Below are positions 1 to 5,417 of a stretch of 5,529 nucleotides of DNA, in pieces. Location: positions 149,596 to 155,124 of the forward strand of contig DETL01000011.1 of the NCBI GenBank assembly GCA_002361625.1, given 5' to 3'. The stretch comes from Bacteroidales bacterium UBA3289. Its GTDB lineage: Bacteria > Bacteroidota > Bacteroidia > Bacteroidales > UBA932. The notes beneath the pieces were generated by a model. That model searched no databases and was not told where the DNA came from. It saw only the letters and a list, made by a program, of their open reading frames with translations. Every line of letters starts with the position of its first letter. Within the stretch, counting starts at the first letter, position 1. The position numbers were made by a program, and so were the translations under genes.

Positions 1-312
1 CTCGATGACGATGTAGTCGAACTTGCGCATGGCGGAGATTTCCGCCAGCTGGGCCACCAGGTCCATCTTCAGGGTGCAGCAGATGCAACCGTTCTGCAGG
101 GCCACGAGCGAGTCGTCCGTCTGGCCCACGATGCCGCCCTTTTCGATGAGGTCCGCATCGATATTGACTTCGCCGATGTCATTGACAATCACGGCGAACT
201 TGATTCCTTTCCGGTTCGAGAGAATCCGGTTCAGGAGCGTCGTCTTCCCGCTCCCGAGGTATCCGGTAAGCAGCAGTACCGGAATCTGTTTCTGTTCCAG
301 TTCAATCGTCAT
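1..312 (-). CDS. CobW/COG0523-family GTPase (putative metallochaperone), N-terminal part, cut by window edge
   Basis: This is a G3E-family P-loop GTPase of the CobW/YjiA/ZNG1 group, which generally delivers zinc or other metals to client proteins in the cytoplasm with GTP hydrolysis. The first 104 residues are visible and the frame stays open to base 1. Walker A is GYLGSGKTT (residues 17-25). It is followed by the switch-like stretch VNDIGEVNID (43-52) and the family's metal-binding CxCC motif in NGCICC (C76, C78, C79). The visible part ends in FDYIVIE, which in this family leads into the Walker B/ASG region. Family members usually exceed 300 residues, so about two thirds is missing. The start ATG sits about 15 nt after the expected start of transcription from a good Bacteroidota promoter, so it has its own transcription unit. 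Family assignment is secure; the specific metal or client cannot be told from this part. Confidence 0.93.
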   Translation of the reverse strand, partial: MTIELEQKQIPVLLLTGYLGSGKTTLLNRILSNRKGIKFAVIVNDIGEVNIDADLIEKGGIVGQTDDSLVALQNGCICCTLKMDLVAQLAEISAMRKFDYIVIE

Positions 313-333
313 GGTACATACAGTTTTGACGTG

Positions 334-365
334 CAAAGATAGCCATTTTGCGGGCAAAGGCCAAA
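334..365 (-). promoter_or_regulatory. Bacteroidota-type promoter of the COG0523 GTPase gene
   Basis: On the minus strand TATCTTTG (341 to 334) matches the Bacteroidota -7 consensus TAnnTTTG exactly. A TTTG (365 to 362) lies 20 nt upstream, in the -33 position. Transcription would start near 327-330, leaving a leader of roughly 15 nt before the ATG. No Shine-Dalgarno sequence is apparent, which is common in this phylum. Confidence 0.7.
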
Positions 366-370
366 AGAAT

Positions 371-400
371 ACCGCCGCGTGTTTCCCAACAAGCGGCGGT
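371..400. terminator. GC-rich hairpin, possible weak terminator of the minus-strand operon
   Basis: ACCGCCGC (371-378) pairs with GCGGCGGT (393-400). After one G-A mismatch the stem continues as TGTT/AACA (380-383 with 388-391), closing on a TCCC loop. In the minus direction it is followed by ATTCTTTTGG, a short broken T-run, so it could end transcripts coming from the isomerase gene 110 nt upstream. That T-run overlaps the -33 box of the next promoter. On the plus strand no T-run follows. The hairpin is clear; its role as a terminator is uncertain. Confidence 0.4.
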
Positions 401-423
401 CGCAATTCTAACCTAAAACTTAA

Positions 424-487
424 CCTATGAAAAAACTATTCGACAGGATTTATTGCGAATTCCGTGCCAAAGTCTTTTTGTCATAGG
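424..487. repeat. Imperfect inverted repeat in the intergenic gap
   Basis: CCTATGA (424-430) is exactly inverted as TCATAGG (481-487). The pairing continues with five A's (431-435) against five T's (475-479) after a single bulged G480. Inside the loop ATTCG (438-442) can pair with CGAAT (456-460), giving a long stem with an inner hairpin. The stretch lies between the isomerase stop and the GTPase promoter. No clean T-run follows on either strand, so an ordinary intrinsic terminator is not the obvious reading. Confidence 0.5.
427..486 (+). CDS. Candidate 19-residue small ORF, unrecognised
   Basis: An ATG-to-TAG frame of 19 codons reads MKKLFDRIYCEFRAKVFLS. It is basic and amphipathic, with an MKK start common in Bacteroidota proteins, and is too short for a signal peptide plus a mature part. 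The ATG is preceded by the AT-rich, G-poor context CTTAACCT, resembling Bacteroidota translation starts. I see no TAnnTTTG box upstream on the plus strand. Start and stop codons both fall within the arms of the inverted repeat at 424-487, so the reading frame and a folded structure coincide. It lies opposite to all neighbouring protein genes. It may be a real small peptide, a relic, or chance; I do not recognise it from any family. Confidence 0.25.
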   Translation: MKKLFDRIYCEFRAKVFLS

Positions 488-509
488 GAAAAAAGTAAAA
501 ATTTTAGGC

Positions 510-1328
510 TTATTCTCCCGAAACTTTCGTTATGACCGGTTTCTCTACCGGCGGAAGGCCTTCCGCCGCCCGCATCTCCTCCTCTTTGGCACGACGGTTC
601 ATCTGCTCATTGGGCGTGATGTGGCGGATGACCACCGGCTTTACCGGGTGGTCGTAGCGGTCGGTCTGGACGCGGGCGATCCGGTCGATGACGTTGAGTC
701 CTCCCACGGTTTCTCCGAAAACGGTGTATTCTCCGTTCAGATGTGCGCAGGCGGTGGAGTCCTGGACCAGGTAGAACTGGGAACCGCTGGATTCCTTGGC
801 CGGGTTGGCGAAATCGCCCCGGCGGGCGGCGGCGAGCGCTCCGCGCTTGTGCCGGTGCTCCGGAACGAATTCTGCGTCAATGTTGTATCCCGGTCCGCCT
901 TCGCCCCATTCCTCGATGCGGGTGCTGTCTTTGGTAAACGGGTCGCCGCCCTGGATGACAAATCCGGGGATGACCCGATGGAAGAGCGTCCCGTCGTAGT
1001 AGCGGGATCCCACGAGCTTGATGAAATTGTCCCGGTGCTTGGGCGTATCCTTGTACAGTTTCACGCGGATCGTGCCCATGGACGTGACAATGTCGAAGAC
1101 CGGCTCCTCGGGCAGGTCCCGGAGGGCTTTCTTCATGAGGGCGGTGCTGTCCGCGTTTTCCTTGGGCTTCTCGGCTGTTTTCTCGGCCGGAGTCTCCTCG
1201 GCCGGCGTGAAGGTCATGGTCGCTCCCGGTGCATCGTCGCTATCGACGGCCGCTTGACTGCTGCTCCTCCGTCCACCGCAGGAAACGGCCAGAAGGACGA
1301 GTGAAACAAGGGTGATGTAATGTCTCAT
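510..1328 (-). CDS. Cyclophilin-type peptidyl-prolyl cis-trans isomerase, lipoprotein
   Basis: The enzyme isomerises X-Pro peptide bonds, here probably in the periplasm on a lipid anchor. The 272-residue product begins MRHYITLVSLVLLAVSC, an SPII signal with the lipid-bearing Cys at residue 17. A Pro/Glu/Lys-rich linker (about 30-65) leads to a cyclophilin domain (about 78-237). Active-site landmarks are FHRV (R118), GFVIQGGD (F123, Q126) and GSQFYL (Q184, Y186), then HLNGEYTVFG (197-206). At the sites of human CypA Trp121 and His126 it has His197 and Tyr201, substitutions I would expect in bacterial cyclophilins. A charged tail follows to residue 272. The chosen ATG overlaps the stop of the upstream hexosaminidase as TAATG, which suggests translational coupling; an in-frame ATG two codons earlier (base 1334) is equally possible. 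No clean terminator directly follows the stop. Family assignment is firm; the client proteins are unknown. Confidence 0.93.
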   Translation of the reverse strand: MRHYITLVSLVLLAVSCGGRRSSSQAAVDSDDAPGATMTFTPAEETPAEKTAEKPKENADSTALMKKALRDLPEEPVFDIVTSMGTIRVKLYKDTPKHRDNFIKLVGSRYYDGTLFHRVIPGFVIQGGDPFTKDSTRIEEWGEGGPGYNIDAEFVPEHRHKRGALAAARRGDFANPAKESSGSQFYLVQDSTACAHLNGEYTVFGETVGGLNVIDRIARVQTDRYDHPVKPVVIRHITPNEQMNRRAKEEEMRAAEGLPPVEKPVITKVSGE

Positions 1329-3034
1329 TACCATCCGATCGGGTTCTCTTCCAGATACTTCTTGAGCTCTTCCTCACTGCGGGCGGGCTGTTCCTGCCCG
1401 GGCAGTCCGATGATGCCGCGCACATGCTTCGCGTAGGTGTAGCCCATGATGTCCAGCATCTTGAAGGTGTGGTCCAGGGAAGCGTCGAAGCGGTTGTAAT
1501 CCTTGCGGTCCGCGTTGCACCACTGGACCTCGGAAAGGGCGCACATGCGCGGAAGCAGCATGTACTCCAGGAACTCCGGAGAAGTGACATACTCGGTCCA
1601 GAGGTTTGCCTGGACGCCCAGGATGTGGTCTTCCGTGCCGGGCTCCATGCCCTCGTACGGCTCGTAGGAATAGAGTCTGGGAACCGTGACGAGACCGCCT
1701 ATGCACAGGGGCTCCTTGTCGCGCTCCTGGCTCTGGTAGTAGTCGATGTACATGTGGCTGTTCGGGGTCATGACCACGTCGAAACCACGCTTTGCGGCCT
1801 CGATGCCGCCCTGCGTGCCGCGCCAGGACATGACGGTGGCCCCTTCGGCCAGGTTTCCTTCCAGGATCTCGTCCCAGCCGATGATCTTGCGGCCGTGATC
1901 GTTCAGGAATTTCTGGATGCGGGCGGTGACATAGCACTGGAGTTCCTGCTCGGCGGTGATGTTGCCATGGGCCTTGAGTCCCAGCTCCTTGATCCGGGCC
2001 TGGCACAGCGGGCAGTTCTCCCAGCGCACCTTCGGGCACTCATCCCCGCCGATGTGGATGTACTCGGACGGGAAGATGTCCATGACCTCGGTGAGGACAT
2101 CCTCCAGGAAGGTGAAGGTCTCTTCCTTGCCTACGCAAAGGACATCTTCGGACACGCCCCAGCGGGTCCAGACTTCGTACGGACCGCCGGTGCAGCCCAG
2201 TTCCGGATAGGCGGCGAGGGCGGCGACCATGTGGCCGGGGAGGTCCACTTCCGGGATGACGGTGATGTTGCGCTCGGCGGCATAGGCCACGATCTCGCGC
2301 ATCTGCTCCTGGGTGTAGAAGCCGCCGTAGCGGATGCCGTCGTTCGAGTCGAAGTCCTTGCCGATGCAGGTTCCGTTGCGCCAGGCACCCACTTCCGTAA
2401 GCTTGGGGTACTTTTTGATCTCCATGCGCCAGCCCTGGTCCTCGGTGAGGTGCCAGTGGAGGCGGTTGAGTTTGTAGGTGGCGGCGATGTCGATATAGCG
2501 CTTGGTCTCCTCGATGCTCCAGAAGTGACGGCAGGGATCCAGGTGGATGCCGCGGTAGTCGAAGCGCGGAGCGTCCAGGATATTCACGCAGGGGAGGACC
2601 CAGTCCGCATGGACCTTCTTGTTTCCGTAGATCTCGGCCGGAAGCATCTGCTTGAGGGTCTGGATGGCGTAGAAGAAGCCGCCGAAGGCCGATGCTTCCA
2701 CGGTGACGCCTTTGTCATTGACATTCAAGGCATATTCCTCCGCACCCAGGTTCGGGTTCGGGATGAAACGGACTTTCTGGCCCGTCTCTTCGGAGCTCAG
2801 GGTGGATTTCTTTCCGGAAACCCGGTACAGCTGGTCCCAGAAATCGGCGATGGCCTTGTGGCTGGCCTGGTCCAGGGCTGCATCGGCATAGAAATCCTGG
2901 CCGGCCAGGTTGAAGGAACCCTCGGAGAGGGTGACGTCGTTGGGCATGGGAATCACACTGAAGGGCTGCGGCTGTTTGTCGGTGGAGCAGGCCACGGCGA
3001 GCATCAGGGTGAGAAGTAAGGTTGTACGTTTCAT
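1328..3034 (-). CDS. Beta-N-acetylhexosaminidase, glycoside hydrolase family 20, lipoprotein
   Basis: This exo-enzyme removes terminal beta-linked GlcNAc or GalNAc from glycans by substrate-assisted catalysis. The 568-residue product opens with MKRTTLLLTLMLAVAC, an SPII lipoprotein signal with the lipidated Cys at 16, so it acts in the periplasm or at the outer membrane. A GH20b-like N-terminal domain (about 25-150) precedes the TIM-barrel catalytic domain (about 155-500). RGIHLD (161-166) carries the sugar-binding Arg. HWHLTEDQGWR (193-203) is the conserved strand, and HIGGDE (327-332) gives the catalytic Asp331-Glu332 pair. MSWRG (402-406), the DYY at 431-433 and NLWTEY (477-482) supply the usual aromatic and acidic pocket residues. 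Length fits the Bacteroidales enzymes. It starts 29 nt after the second ChrA gene with its own promoter-like box, and its stop overlaps the isomerase start. A role in host mucin or other glycan use is likely but is inference; no SusC/D pair is present here. Confidence 0.96.
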   Translation of the reverse strand: MKRTTLLLTLMLAVACSTDKQPQPFSVIPMPNDVTLSEGSFNLAGQDFYADAALDQASHKAIADFWDQLYRVSGKKSTLSSEETGQKVRFIPNPNLGAEEYALNVNDKGVTVEASAFGGFFYAIQTLKQMLPAEIYGNKKVHADWVLPCVNILDAPRFDYRGIHLDPCRHFWSIEETKRYIDIAATYKLNRLHWHLTEDQGWRMEIKKYPKLTEVGAWRNGTCIGKDFDSNDGIRYGGFYTQEQMREIVAYAAERNITVIPEVDLPGHMVAALAAYPELGCTGGPYEVWTRWGVSEDVLCVGKEETFTFLEDVLTEVMDIFPSEYIHIGGDECPKVRWENCPLCQARIKELGLKAHGNITAEQELQCYVTARIQKFLNDHGRKIIGWDEILEGNLAEGATVMSWRGTQGGIEAAKRGFDVVMTPNSHMYIDYYQSQERDKEPLCIGGLVTVPRLYSYEPYEGMEPGTEDHILGVQANLWTEYVTSPEFLEYMLLPRMCALSEVQWCNADRKDYNRFDASLDHTFKMLDIMGYTYAKHVRGIIGLPGQEQPARSEEELKKYLEENPIGW

Positions 3035-3054
3035 GTCAAGTGATTCTTATCCTA

Positions 3055-3062
3055 CAAATATA
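3055..3062 (-). promoter_or_regulatory. Probable promoter -7 box for hexosaminidase and isomerase genes
   Basis: TATATTTG on the minus strand (3062 to 3055) matches TAnnTTTG exactly. It lies just past the TGA of the second ChrA gene and 20 nt before the hexosaminidase ATG. No TTTG is present at the ideal -33 distance, since that region is GC-rich coding sequence of the ChrA gene. It may therefore be a weak internal promoter in a longer operon. Confidence 0.45.
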
Positions 3063-3063
3063 A

Positions 3064-3666
3064 TCAATAAATCAATAGCCCGAGCACGGCACCGCCCACA
3101 ATGACCAGGATGGGATTGACTTTTCCCCAGTACGAGGCCCCGAAGGCGGCGGCCAGGAGGCACCAGCTCTTCCAGTCGGGGAAGTTCTCTTCCACGATGG
3201 TGAAAGTGGGCGCTCCCTGGAACCATGTGGTCTTGACGATGAGGATGACCGCTGCGGCGCCGATGAGGCCCACGACCGCCGGCCGCAGCCAGCCCATGAC
3301 CCCCTCGAACAGGGTGCTGGACTTGAACTGGGTGTAGAACCGGACGATCAGGAGTACGAGGATGAAGGAGGGGATGATGAGGGCGAGGGTGGCCGTAGCG
3401 GACCCCGCAATGCCCATCAGGTGGCTTCCCGTGGCCTGGGACAGGACGTCATAGCCTACATAGGTGGCCGAATTGATGCCGATGGGCCCCGGGGTCATCT
3501 GGGAAATGGCGACGATGTCCGTGAAGGTGCTTTCGGAAATCCAATGATGGTTTGTCACGACCTCGCCCTGGATGAGGGACAGCATCGCATACCCGCCGCC
3601 GATGGTGAAAGCCCCGATCACGAAAAAGGTCCAGAAAAGCTGGAGAAAGAGCATCAGTGTGTCCAT
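3064..3666 (-). CDS. chrA: Chromate transporter family protein, second half-size subunit
   Basis: This is a ChrA (CHR) family inner-membrane protein of 200 residues, one half of the usual two-domain transporter of about 400, so it belongs to the short-chain type that works as a pair. The N-terminal segment LFWTFFVIGAFTIGGGYAM (10-28) carries the hallmark GGGYAM. SQMTPGPIGIN (55-65) is the conserved S-Q-x-x-P-G-x(4)-N loop, and GWLRPAVVGLI (125-135) is the family motif of the later half. Several hydrophobic membrane segments are evident, including a C-terminal one ending in GLLIY. The chosen ATG has AAGGA five bases upstream and overlaps the preceding ChrA gene by 13 nt. A start four codons later (base 3654) would give a TGATG coupling and the shorter N-terminus common in the family. 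Chromate is the named substrate of the family; the physiological anion here is not shown. Confidence 0.92.
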   Translation of the reverse strand: MDTLMLFLQLFWTFFVIGAFTIGGGYAMLSLIQGEVVTNHHWISESTFTDIVAISQMTPGPIGINSATYVGYDVLSQATGSHLMGIAGSATATLALIIPSFILVLLIVRFYTQFKSSTLFEGVMGWLRPAVVGLIGAAAVILIVKTTWFQGAPTFTIVEENFPDWKSWCLLAAAFGASYWGKVNPILVIVGGAVLGLLIY

Positions 3667-4208
3667 TTTTCCTTGATGTAAGTGTAACCGAAGGCGGTCA
3701 CGATGACACAGAGGATGATGTAGATGGGAGAAACGTTCAGGAGCGCCACCAGCAGGAGCGAAACAATCGCGAGCGTCCAGGCCCACCAGGACTTGCAGCA
3801 TTTCTTGGCCATGTTGATCATGGGCACGGCGATGAGCGAGATCACGACCGGACGGATGCCCTTGAAGGCCTTGACCACATAGGGATTGTCCTTGAAGGAG
3901 GTGAATAGCATCGCGATGGCGAGGATGATGCAGAAGGACGGCGTGATGGATCCCAGCGTCGCGGCGATGCTGCCTTTCACACCCCGCAGGCGATAGCCAG
4001 CGAAGATGGAAATGTTCACGGCCATCACGCCCGGAGCCGACTGGGACAGGGCCACGATGTCGGGCAGTTCCTCCTCGGAGATCCAGCCCCTCCGGGCCAT
4101 CTCGTCCTGGATGATCGGGATCATGGCATAGCCTCCGCCGATGGTGAACGCCCCGATCTTGGCGAACACGGCGAAGATTTGCCACAGGGAAACTTGTTTC
4201 TTTTCCAT
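3654..4208 (-). CDS. chrA: Chromate transporter family protein, first half-size subunit
   Basis: This 184-residue short-chain ChrA-family membrane protein is partner and distant sister of the next gene. AKIGAFTIGGGYAM (16-29) contains the signature GGGYAM. SQSAPGVMAVN (55-65) is the conserved loop, and GIRPVV (117-122) matches the motif GLRPAV of the family. Hydrophobic segments at about 81-103, 119-135 and 143-176 are likely membrane helices. The protein ends in a basic tail, YIKEKWTH. Its ATG comes 3 nt after the stop of the thioredoxin lipoprotein gene and its end overlaps the second half-size gene, so the three are almost certainly cotranscribed. In characterised short-chain pairs both subunits are needed and insert with opposite topology. 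Whether that holds here, and whether chromate or another oxyanion such as sulfate is moved, is inference. Confidence 0.92.
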   Translation of the reverse strand: MEKKQVSLWQIFAVFAKIGAFTIGGGYAMIPIIQDEMARRGWISEEELPDIVALSQSAPGVMAVNISIFAGYRLRGVKGSIAATLGSITPSFCIILAIAMLFTSFKDNPYVVKAFKGIRPVVISLIAVPMINMAKKCCKSWWAWTLAIVSLLLVALLNVSPIYIILCVIVTAFGYTYIKEKWTH

Positions 4209-4211
4209 GCT

Positions 4212-5174
4212 TTATTGCAGCGCCTGTTGAACGGTCTCGAAGATGTCTTCACCGCGGAGTCCGCGGGCCAGGATGGTTCCGTCGGGGCCGAAGAGGATGA
4301 TGTGCGGGATGAAGGCAATCCCATAATGCTCCCGAGGCAGTCGCTGGGCGTTCAGGATCTGGTTCCAGGGCAGGTCCCATTCGGTGATGGCCCGGAGGGA
4401 GTCTTCGCGCTTGTCGCTGACGGCGATGCCCACGACATCGAATCGGTCGCCTTTGAATGTCTCATAGACCTTCTTGACATACGGCATCTCCCGCTTGCAG
4501 GGGTCGCACCAGGAGGCCCAGTGGTCCAGCAGGATGAACTTGCCCTTGCCGATGTAATCGGAGAGGCGAGCGTCCGTTCCGTCCGGATTCCCGCCGGGGA
4601 TCAGATAGTCCGTGAAAGGTTGTCCCGGTCTGGTCCGGGCCGATGCCTCGATGGCCGCATGGGCGCTCTCCACGGCGGAGAATTCCCGGACTACGACGCC
4701 CGTTTCCGGATATAGCACGTTGAACGCGGCCGTATCCACCCCGGACAAGTCTTCCATCGCCAGCGCACCGATCAGGTCGTCCGGATGGGCCCGGACCAGG
4801 GAATCGGCCAGCAGGGCCGCCGCGGCGGCGTCCAGGGCAAAGAAACGGCGGTGGAAGGCATTGTAGGCATCCTCCATGGGGCTGCCGCCGGCCGTCCTCT
4901 CGTCGATGTCCACGGTCACCGTCCCGGGTTCCAGGATAAACCGTACGCGCTCCCGGCCCTGTCCTACATGGGCATAAAAGGGCTCTTTCGTCTCTCCGTC
5001 GAAAAAGAAGGCATTGTCTTTCACCTCCGCCGTCCCCAGCGTATCCTTCTTCTCCAGATCGATCAGATACACCCGGGTTCCATCGGGTGCGGTGTACGTT
5101 CCGTCAATTTCAAACGTATTCCGGCCGCAGGCTGCCACCAGCCCGATCAGGCCGGCCCATAATAACTTTTTCAT
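4212..5174 (-). CDS. TlpA/ResA-like thioredoxin-fold lipoprotein with DUF4369-like N-terminal domain
   Basis: This is a periplasmic thiol-disulfide protein of 320 residues. MKKLLWAGLIGLVAAC is an SPII signal with the lipidated Cys at 16. An N-terminal beta-rich region (about 20-110: INGTY-like start FEIDGTY, then YLIDL and FILEPGTVTVDI) resembles DUF4369, which in Bacteroidota often precedes thioredoxin domains. An Ala-rich helical linker (about 100-180) follows. The thioredoxin domain (about 185-318) holds the redox motif WCDPC (W222, C223, C226) after FILLDHWAS, and the cis-proline P290 in FIPHIILF. It probably reduces or isomerises disulfides in envelope proteins or cytochrome c apoproteins; the partner is unknown. 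The frame stays open 21 codons further upstream, but that extension crosses the promoter and would destroy the signal peptide, so the MKK start is chosen. It heads the operon with the ChrA pair. Confidence 0.92.
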   Translation of the reverse strand: MKKLLWAGLIGLVAACGRNTFEIDGTYTAPDGTRVYLIDLEKKDTLGTAEVKDNAFFFDGETKEPFYAHVGQGRERVRFILEPGTVTVDIDERTAGGSPMEDAYNAFHRRFFALDAAAAALLADSLVRAHPDDLIGALAMEDLSGVDTAAFNVLYPETGVVVREFSAVESAHAAIEASARTRPGQPFTDYLIPGGNPDGTDARLSDYIGKGKFILLDHWASWCDPCKREMPYVKKVYETFKGDRFDVVGIAVSDKREDSLRAITEWDLPWNQILNAQRLPREHYGIAFIPHIILFGPDGTILARGLRGEDIFETVQQALQ

Positions 5175-5194
5175 GATACAATCCTTGTTGAGCA

Positions 5195-5202
5195 CAAAGG
5201 TA
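5195..5202 (-). promoter_or_regulatory. Probable promoter -7 box of the thioredoxin/ChrA operon
   Basis: TACCTTTG on the minus strand (5202 to 5195) fits TAnnTTTG and lies 20 nt before the thioredoxin-lipoprotein ATG. The expected -33 position is an A/T tract without TTTG; the nearest TTTG (5219 to 5216) is only 13 nt upstream, which is too close for the usual spacing. The upstream A/T tracts are shared with the divergent rRNA promoter. Confidence 0.55.
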
Positions 5203-5224
5203 CGAATAAAAAAGTCAAAAAAAT

Positions 5225-5255
5225 TTTGCACGTTCAAAAAAAGTTTCTACCTTTG
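5225..5255 (+). promoter_or_regulatory. rRNA operon promoter with A/T-rich upstream element
   Basis: TTTG (5225-5228) and TACCTTTG (5248-5255) are separated by 19 nt and match the -33/-7 Bacteroidota consensus precisely. A-tracts at about 5206-5223, directly upstream, resemble an UP element, as expected for a strong rRNA promoter. Transcription should begin near 5258-5262, about 160 nt ahead of the mature 16S end. Confidence 0.8.
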
Positions 5256-5258
5256 CAG

Positions 5259-5285
5259 TCCCGTTTGAAACGAACGGGATTTTTT
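5259..5285 (+). terminator. T-tailed hairpin at the start of the rRNA leader (terminator-like or boxB-like)
   Basis: TCCCGTT (5259-5265) pairs with AACGGGA (5273-5279) around a 7-nt loop and is followed at once by six T's (5280-5285). In form this is an intrinsic terminator, yet it begins at about the predicted first transcribed base of the rRNA operon. An overlapping palindrome CGTTTGAAACG (5262-5272) offers an alternative fold. It may be a boxB-like leader hairpin or a 5'-protecting structure rather than a true terminator. Confidence 0.5.
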
Positions 5286-5286
5286 A

Positions 5287-5299
5287 CGCTCATTGAAAA
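5287..5299 (+). promoter_or_regulatory. boxA-like antitermination element of the rRNA leader
   Basis: CGCTCATTGAAAA resembles the boxA core TGCTCTTTAACA that recruits NusB/NusE (S10) to rRNA transcripts in other bacteria. It lies just after the leader hairpin, the same hairpin-then-boxA order as in enterobacterial rrn leaders. The assignment rests on sequence likeness and position only. Confidence 0.5.
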
Positions 5300-5334
5300 T
5301 ACTGAAAGACTAAAAAAGTACAAGCAAGTACCGA

Positions 5335-5384
5335 GATATGTAACACATATCAACTTTAAACGAGCGTCAGTTTCTTTAGGAAAC
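5335..5384 (+). other. Small hairpins in the 16S rRNA leader
   Basis: GATATGT (5335-5341) pairs with ACATATC (5345-5351) around an AAC loop. GTTTC (5370-5374) pairs with GAAAC (5380-5384) around TTTAG. Such leader hairpins often take part in folding or processing of pre-16S rRNA. The main processing stem cannot be judged, because its partner lies downstream of the 16S gene and outside the window. Confidence 0.4.
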
Positions 5385-5417
5385 AGTGCCAAGGACAAGC
5401 TAGATATATAAGAATAT

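Noticed and set aside
23..430. 135-codon plus-strand frame over the GTPase gene
   Set aside because: The minus strand carries Walker A and CxCC motifs in a long frame; the plus-strand peptide is Ser/Arg/Pro-rich shadow sequence.
453..1304. 283-codon plus-strand frame opposite the isomerase gene
   Set aside because: The minus strand encodes a complete cyclophilin with signal peptide and active-site motifs; the plus-strand translation shows none and has no promoter or start signal.
1424..3019. 531-codon open frame on the plus strand opposite the hexosaminidase gene
   Set aside because: It is an antisense shadow of a clear GH20 gene with intact catalytic motifs. Its translation is Val/Gly/Asp-rich with no recognisable domain, as expected from GC-rich codon usage on the other strand.
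3667..4185. N-terminal extension of the second ChrA gene, reading open up to 4185
   Set aside because: The extension is an out-of-frame reading of the first ChrA gene and is Arg/His/Gly-rich. The family alignment begins at MDTLMLFLQLF, where AAGGA precedes the ATG.
5175..5237. 21-codon upstream extension of the thioredoxin lipoprotein
   Set aside because: It runs through the TACCTTTG promoter box and would place a non-secretory segment ahead of a good SPII signal peptide.
5226..5411. 61-codon plus-strand frame in the rRNA leader
   Set aside because: It spans the rRNA promoter and the untranslated leader, its start lies upstream of the predicted transcription start, and the translation has no domain.
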